This document shows, piece after piece, positions 5,121-9,258 of a DNA stretch of 9,258 nt. A program made the position numbers and the translations under genes. Below the pieces are notes generated by a model. That model had not been told where the DNA came from. It ran no database searches and saw only the letters and a list, made by a program, of their open reading frames with translations. Numbering within the stretch: the stretch's first letter is position 1; each line of letters starts with the position of its first letter. This DNA comes from an uncultured bacterium (GTDB taxonomy: Bacteria > Bacillota > Clostridia > Lachnospirales > Lachnospiraceae): NCBI GenBank assembly GCA_946061355.1, contig CAMGRE010000098.1, positions 1 through 9,258 on the forward strand. The letters run 5' to 3'.

Positions 5121-7130
5121 ATGAGGGAAAAGAGCAGGACAAAGGGGAGTACCGCAAAAAAACATTTCAAGGGAAGCATCAGGGGAAATATTATTTTCTA
5201 TGTTGCTTTGTGTACAGTGGTGATCATTGCGGTTACGGCAACGATTAACAGTGTTATGATGCGGAATATGCTGGCTGCCAACGGGCGCGATATGCTTACG
5301 GAACAGGCAGAGAATACAGGTGATCTGATTGATGAGTGGCTGGTCAGACAGGCATATATCATCAATACGATGAAAAGTGCTCTTGAGACGATGGATACGG
5401 CAAATATGGAGCCTGTGATGGATTACCTTGGGCAGAATTTATCACAGAATCCGGATGCATTGATGTACTATTGCTGCCTTGCGTATGACGGCGGTGTTTT
5501 CCCGGCGGATCATTCCACTATTGATCTTGATCCGACGACAAGAAGCTGGTGGACGGATGCCGTGTCAAAAGGGGATCTGATCTACACGGAACCCTATGTG
5601 GATTTTGCGACCGGTCAGATGATCGTCTCCATTGCGGCGCCTTTTACCATGGACGGAGAGCAGGCAGTCGTTCTGGCGGATATCACGATTGACAGTCTGA
5701 TTGATATGGTGCAGAGCGCCGGATCGGATGAGAGCGTGCAGACTTTTCTCCTGGCAGGAGATAACAGCGTGATCACGCATGAGAATACAGAGTATCTGCC
5801 AAAGGAAGAGGGCAATACCGTTCTGTCGGATGTGCTTGATATTGATCTGGGCAGAGCGGGAGTATCGACCTTCAGGGATTATGACGGTATCACCAAATAT
5901 TATGCGGTGCAGGCAATCGAGAACACGGGTTGGAAGATCGGAGTTACCCAGCCGACCGCTGTTATCAGCGGTCAGATCAGAAAGAATCTCATACTTCCGC
6001 TGACAGTGGATCTCATTCTCCTCGTGGCCTTTATTATTCTGATGAATTATGTGGTCAACAGACTCTTAAAACCGATGGATGTAATGAAATCATTCATTAA
6101 GGACAAGGTGATCGGAGCGCAGAATTGTAAAGAAGAAAAGAACGAAGTCAAAGAGATCAGCTATCTGATCGGTGAGTTGGAGAACAGAGTCATAACCACA
6201 ATACGAAAGACGCAGGAGGAAACAGGTCAGATCCGTGATATGATAGCGGGAACGGACAGCCACGTATCGGATATGAGCGGTAATATCATGGAAATCAGTG
6301 CCATCATGGAGGAGACCGGCGCGAGTGTTGCCACACAGACTGCCAGCATCAGCGATATTGATGAGAATTGTCAGGATATCGCAAAAGCTATGGAAGAATT
6401 GGCTAAGACCACCGGAAGCATTACGGAGCGTGCAGGTGAGATTATTGAGAGAGTGGGGAAGATGGTTCCGGAAGTGTTGCGGGATAAGGAAAATGCCATT
6501 GCCATTACACTGGACAGCAAACAAAGTCTGGAGGATGCCATTGAGGAGACGAAGATCCTCGGGAAGATCGTGGATGTCTCCAAGGCGATCAGCGCTATTG
6601 CAGGGCAGACCAATCTGCTTGCGCTCAATGCTTCCATAGAGGCGGCAAGGGCAGGAGATGCAGGGAAAGGCTTTGCCGTAGTTGCGGATGAGATCAAACA
6701 GCTCAGTAACACGACCGGAAGCGAGATCGAGAAAGTCAATGATCTGGTTAACAGGGTTCTCGCAAGTGTGGACAAGCTTTCCGATGCAAGCCACAGGATT
6801 GTCGCTTTCCTTGATGAGATCGTGCTGAAGGATTATGATAAGCTGGCGATGCTTGCGGGCAGCTACAAAGAAGATGCGTCTTACTATGTTGAGGCGAGCA
6901 GTACATTAGGAGAGCATGCGGATACTCTGAGTGCGTCCATCGCAAATATCAATCAGATCATCAATACGATCGATGCATCGCAGAGAGAATTGGATGAAGC
7001 CGTCCAGTCTGTGAATGAGAATCTGCAGCAGATCACGAATGCGAGCGAAAACGTCTCGGCAGAGACGAGGGACGTGATGAAGAGTGTCACCGCTCTGCAG
7101 GAGACAGTGGGGCAGTTCCATGTTGGCTGA
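5121..7130 (+). CDS. Methyl-accepting chemotaxis protein with dCache extracellular sensor
   Basis: This 669-residue transmembrane receptor would bind an extracellular ligand and signal through CheA/CheW-type partners. A basic cytoplasmic start is followed by TM1 (about 24-46), an extracellular dCache domain (about 50-280), TM2 (289-311), a degenerate HAMP-like segment (312-362) and a long helical signalling domain. The signalling hairpin tip at 495-520 is canonical (AGQTNLLALN, then EAARAG and GFAVVADE). The sensor has R141, W143, W144, Y159, D161 and D187, spaced much like the amino-acid-binding dCache motif, with W144 where tyrosine is usual. Beyond the tip is an irregular segment with VLKDYDKL, which I recall from many Clostridia receptors. 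The ribosome site GGGAG at 5109-5113 supports the start. It follows the sigma factor by 28 bases and its end overlaps the next gene by 11. It may steer motility, or act as a sensor tied to the neighbouring regulator; the sequence does not decide. Confidence 0.93.
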   Translation: MREKSRTKGSTAKKHFKGSIRGNIIFYVALCTVVIIAVTATINSVMMRNMLAANGRDMLTEQAENTGDLIDEWLVRQAYIINTMKSALETMDTANMEPVMDYLGQNLSQNPDALMYYCCLAYDGGVFPADHSTIDLDPTTRSWWTDAVSKGDLIYTEPYVDFATGQMIVSIAAPFTMDGEQAVVLADITIDSLIDMVQSAGSDESVQTFLLAGDNSVITHENTEYLPKEEGNTVLSDVLDIDLGRAGVSTFRDYDGITKYYAVQAIENTGWKIGVTQPTAVISGQIRKNLILPLTVDLILLVAFIILMNYVVNRLLKPMDVMKSFIKDKVIGAQNCKEEKNEVKEISYLIGELENRVITTIRKTQEETGQIRDMIAGTDSHVSDMSGNIMEISAIMEETGASVATQTASISDIDENCQDIAKAMEELAKTTGSITERAGEIIERVGKMVPEVLRDKENAIAITLDSKQSLEDAIEETKILGKIVDVSKAISAIAGQTNLLALNASIEAARAGDAGKGFAVVADEIKQLSNTTGSEIEKVNDLVNRVLASVDKLSDASHRIVAFLDEIVLKDYDKLAMLAGSYKEDASYYVEASSTLGEHADTLSASIANINQIINTIDASQRELDEAVQSVNENLQQITNASENVSAETRDVMKSVTALQETVGQFHVG

Positions 7131-7617
7131 TATCATAACAGCCTGTCGGATTGTGTGCGGCGCGGTACTTTTGTTTCTTCCGGCGCTGTCACCTGCGTTT
7201 TATACCGTCTATCTGATCGGCGGCTTCACGGACATGATAGACGGGACTGTTGCGAGGAAGATGGGGACGGCGAGTTCGTTCGGCGCGAAACTGGATTCGG
7301 TCGCGGATTTTTCGTTTATTGTGGTGTGTCTGGTAAAGATCCTGCCTGCCGTGGAGGTTCCGCGCTGGTTATGGATCTGGATTCTATTGATCGCACTGAT
7401 CAAGATGATCAGTGTCGTGTCAGGGGTTGTGCGTTGGGGCAAATTTATCGGAGAGCATACGATCCTGAACAAAGCGATGGGATTTCTGCTATATGTGCTG
7501 CCGTTTACGTTAAAGGTGATTCCGCTGGAATGGAGTGGCGGATTCTTATGCATCATGGCAACGGCCGCAGCGCTTCAGGAAGGGTATTATATCTGGACAG
7601 GGCAGGAGAAGTTATAA
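7120..7617 (+). CDS. CDP-alcohol phosphatidyltransferase family membrane protein
   Basis: This 165-residue integral membrane enzyme would transfer a phosphatidyl (or similar) group from a CDP-linked donor to an alcohol, as in phospholipid head-group synthesis. All eight residues of the family signature are present: D38, D41, G42, A45, R46, G55, D59 and D63, spaced D-x2-DG-x2-AR-x8-G-x3-D-x3-D. These bind the metal and CDP moiety. Hydrophobic helices surround the motif (about 11-34, 64-80, 87-107, 124-143, 146-158). It is somewhat shorter than the usual 180-200 residues, and the acceptor alcohol cannot be read from the sequence. I chose the ATG at 7120, inside the end of the chemoreceptor gene, because it puts the signature at the usual distance from the N-terminus. 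A frame-extended start at 7084 would add 12 unlikely residues. The overlap suggests coupled translation with the receptor. Confidence 0.88.
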   Translation: MLADIITACRIVCGAVLLFLPALSPAFYTVYLIGGFTDMIDGTVARKMGTASSFGAKLDSVADFSFIVVCLVKILPAVEVPRWLWIWILLIALIKMISVVSGVVRWGKFIGEHTILNKAMGFLLYVLPFTLKVIPLEWSGGFLCIMATAAALQEGYYIWTGQEKL

Positions 7618-7636
7618 CAAAGGAGAGATGAGGAAA

Positions 7637-8608
7637 ATGACAAAGATCGGTATTTTGGGAGCGGGCGGAATTGCCCGTGTTATGGCAGAGACGGTAAACG
7701 GCATGGAGGAGGCGCAGTGCTATGCGGTTGCAGCAAGGGATTTAGGCAGGGCACAGAAGTTTGCCGAAGAGTTTGGTGTGGAGAAAGCGTATGGCTCTTA
7801 TACGGAGATGCTACAGGATCCGCAGGTGGAACTGGTATACATAGCGACGCCGCATTCCCATCATTATGAACATGTAAAACTCTGCTTGGAGCACGGCAAG
7901 CACGTGCTCTGCGAGAAGGCATTTACCGCTAACGCGGCACAGGCAGAGGAGATCCTGAAAATAGCGGAGGAAAAGGGGCTCCTTCTGACTGAGGCGATCT
8001 GGACAAGATATATGCCTATGCGCAAGACGATCGATGAGGTCGTGGCGAGTGGTATCATCGGGAAGATTACTTCGCTTTCCGCCAATTTAGGCTATGTGAT
8101 CGAGCAGAATGAGCGTATCCATGCGCCGGAACTGGCGGGCGGCGCACTGCTGGATCTGACGGTCTATCCACTCAATTTTGCTTCGATGGTATTCGGGGAT
8201 GATATCGTGAAGGTGGATGCGTCCTGCGTGAAGATCGATACCGGAGTGGATGGGCAGGATAACGTTATGTTAACCTACAGGGACGGAAAAATGGCAACGC
8301 TGTACACGACGATTCATGCGCAGACGGACAGACGCGGCATGATTAACGGCAGCCTCGGGTATATCGAGATCGAGAATATCAATAATTATGAGAGCATGAA
8401 GGTATATGATCTTGACCGCAAGATCATTGCTTCCTATGAGGCGCCGGAGCAGATCACGGGATATGAATATGAGGTGAGAGCCGCGATCAGGGCGATCCGG
8501 GAAGGAAAGACGGAATGTGAGGAGATGCCGCATGCTGAGACGATCAAAATGATGAAACTGATGGATCGGATCAGAGCGGATTTCGGCATTGTATTTCCAT
8601 TTGAATAA
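7637..8608 (+). CDS. Gfo/Idh/MocA family NAD(P)-dependent oxidoreductase, dihydrodiol-dehydrogenase-like
   Basis: This 323-residue cytoplasmic dehydrogenase would act on a sugar, polyol or diol. An N-terminal Rossmann fold carries GILGAGGIA (5-13). The CEK motif places the conserved lysine at K94. In the C-terminal substrate domain, GGALLDLTVYP (168-178) has tyrosine Y177 where many relatives have histidine. H73, K94 and Y177 match the spacing I recall for H76, K97 and Y180 of dimeric dihydrodiol dehydrogenase, which suggests that subfamily; the natural substrate is not identifiable. Two starts are possible, 7628 and 7637. AAAGGAG at 7619-7625 is only two bases from the first, so I prefer the second. 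It lies 19 bases after the phosphatidyltransferase gene and is probably co-transcribed with it. No truncation or frameshift is visible. Confidence 0.92.
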   Translation: MTKIGILGAGGIARVMAETVNGMEEAQCYAVAARDLGRAQKFAEEFGVEKAYGSYTEMLQDPQVELVYIATPHSHHYEHVKLCLEHGKHVLCEKAFTANAAQAEEILKIAEEKGLLLTEAIWTRYMPMRKTIDEVVASGIIGKITSLSANLGYVIEQNERIHAPELAGGALLDLTVYPLNFASMVFGDDIVKVDASCVKIDTGVDGQDNVMLTYRDGKMATLYTTIHAQTDRRGMINGSLGYIEIENINNYESMKVYDLDRKIIASYEAPEQITGYEYEVRAAIRAIREGKTECEEMPHAETIKMMKLMDRIRADFGIVFPFE

Positions 8609-8650
8609 ACAGTAACGGTGGTTTGCAAATTCATAAAGTAAGGAAGAATC

Positions 8651-9016
8651 ATGGAATTAAAGAAATTAAAGTATGATTTAACGGTGTGCAAAGTGAAAGA
8701 AATAACGCCGGAGGATATGCGGGGTGAATTGTGCTTTGTCGGGAAAACCGATGAGGAACTGTCTCTTGTCTGTATGACGGAACATGTGCCGGAGGATACG
8801 ATCGAGCGGGAGGACGGATGGAAGGGATTCCGCATCCAGGGTGTCCTTGATTTCTCACTGATCGGGATACTGGCTCCGATCGCGACGATCCTTGCAGATC
8901 ATAAGATCGGGATCTTTGCGGTATCCACCTTTAATACGGATTACATTCTGGTGAAGAAGGAAAATTTTGATGCGGCGGCGGCTGCGCTCATTGAGGCGGG
9001 CTATACCGTCGTGTAG
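8651..9016 (+). CDS. Small ACT-domain protein
   Basis: This 121-residue soluble protein probably binds a small ligand such as an amino acid. Residues 1-55 form a beta-rich N-terminal half. Residues 57-118 read as an ACT-type fold: a strand with FRIQGVLDF, then a glycine/isoleucine-rich helix start (IGILAPIATIL), the strand pair IGIFAVST and TDYILVKK, and a final alanine-rich helix. The proteins I know of this size and pattern are stand-alone ACT-domain proteins (ACT_7/CASTOR-like), typically about 120-135 residues, whose ligand is mostly undefined. A ribosome site (AAGGAAG, about 8639-8645) precedes the ATG. It sits 42 bases after the oxidoreductase and 60 before the HD-domain gene, with no clear promoter or terminator. 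The exact ligand and partner are unknown. Confidence 0.8.
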   Translation: MELKKLKYDLTVCKVKEITPEDMRGELCFVGKTDEELSLVCMTEHVPEDTIEREDGWKGFRIQGVLDFSLIGILAPIATILADHKIGIFAVSTFNTDYILVKKENFDAAAAALIEAGYTVV

Positions 9017-9076
9017 AAGTAAAAAATAAAATTAAGATATAACAAACAGCAGAAAATGACAGAAAGGACAGATGAC

Positions 9077-9258
9077 ATGAACAGAGCAGAAGCATTGGAA
9101 CTATTGAAGAGGCACAATAAGGATCCGTTCCATATTCAGCATGCGCTGACAGTGGAGGGTGTGATGAAATGGTATGCAAAGGAACTTGGATTTGCGGACG
9201 AAGCGGACTACTGGGGGATTGTAGGACTGCTGCACGACATCGACTTTGAAGAATATCC
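9077..9258 (+). CDS. HD-domain phosphohydrolase-like protein (3' partial)
   Basis: Sixty codons are visible before the right edge. The translation begins MNRAEALELLKRHN and contains QHALTVEG (21-28) and GLLHDIDFEEYP (50-61). H22 and the H53-D54 pair are the first metal-binding positions of an HD domain, as in small phosphohydrolases acting on nucleotides or related phosphoesters. The substrate cannot be told from the visible part. An AGAAAGGACAG ribosome-site-like stretch at 9061-9071 precedes the ATG at 9077. The ATG five bases earlier (9072) runs into a stop after two codons. It is probably transcribed with the ACT-domain gene. Confidence 0.8.
   Translation, partial: MNRAEALELLKRHNKDPFHIQHALTVEGVMKWYAKELGFADEADYWGIVGLLHDIDFEEY

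Noticed and set aside
7535..7636. Longer oxidoreductase start at 7535
   Set aside because: It would run through the end of the upstream gene and add about 34 unlikely residues before the Rossmann motif.
8609..8650. Promoter or terminator between the oxidoreductase and ACT genes
   Set aside because: Only 42 bases, with no GC-rich hairpin and no -35/-10 pair at proper spacing.
9017..9076. Terminator or promoter in the A-rich 60-base gap before the HD gene
   Set aside because: It is A-rich but shows no hairpin and no convincing promoter pair.

Overview
The window reads as a Gram-positive Clostridia genome, most likely Lachnospiraceae. The evidence is moderate base composition, strong purine-rich ribosome binding sites, a Clostridia-style chemoreceptor and a double-glycine peptide exporter. 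This placement is inferred from style, not from a marker gene. All ten recognisable genes lie on the + strand and are closely packed. No RNA gene, insertion sequence or CRISPR array was seen.

Region 1 (1-3956) is a pair of ABC exporters. The first is cut by the left edge, so its expected N-terminal peptidase domain is not visible. The second is complete and carries a non-peptidase N-terminal extension. Together they resemble the two-subunit (ABC1/ABC2) exporters of NHLP/NHLM-type peptide systems. The second exporter gene has a degenerate tandem duplication over each end: 32 bp over its start codon and 34 bp over its stop codon.

Region 2 (3957-4596) has a 212-bp spacer with A/T tracts and a possible weak terminator, followed by two very small genes. 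Both proteins carry a textbook double-glycine-type leader, with hydrophobic -12, S -11, acidic -8, L -7 and V -4. One ends in GG and has a five-cysteine, zinc-ribbon-like core. The other ends in AA and has a short, charged, cysteine-free core. They are the best candidates for cargo of the exporters. No peptide-modifying enzyme is visible.

Region 3 (4598-7130) holds an ECF-type sigma factor starting one base after the second peptide gene, then a transmembrane dCache chemoreceptor whose sensor carries residues resembling the amino-acid-binding dCache motif. A plausible reading is a peptide export locus with its own transcription factor and an environmental sensor. A functional link between the sensor and the peptides is only inferred.

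Region 4 (7120-9258) looks metabolic: a CDP-alcohol phosphatidyltransferase overlapping the chemoreceptor gene by 11 bp, a Gfo/Idh/MocA oxidoreductase of the dihydrodiol-dehydrogenase type, a small ACT-domain protein, and the start of an HD-domain hydrolase cut by the right edge. The gaps between 4169 and the right edge are 60 bp or less, with no convincing terminator, so read-through is possible.
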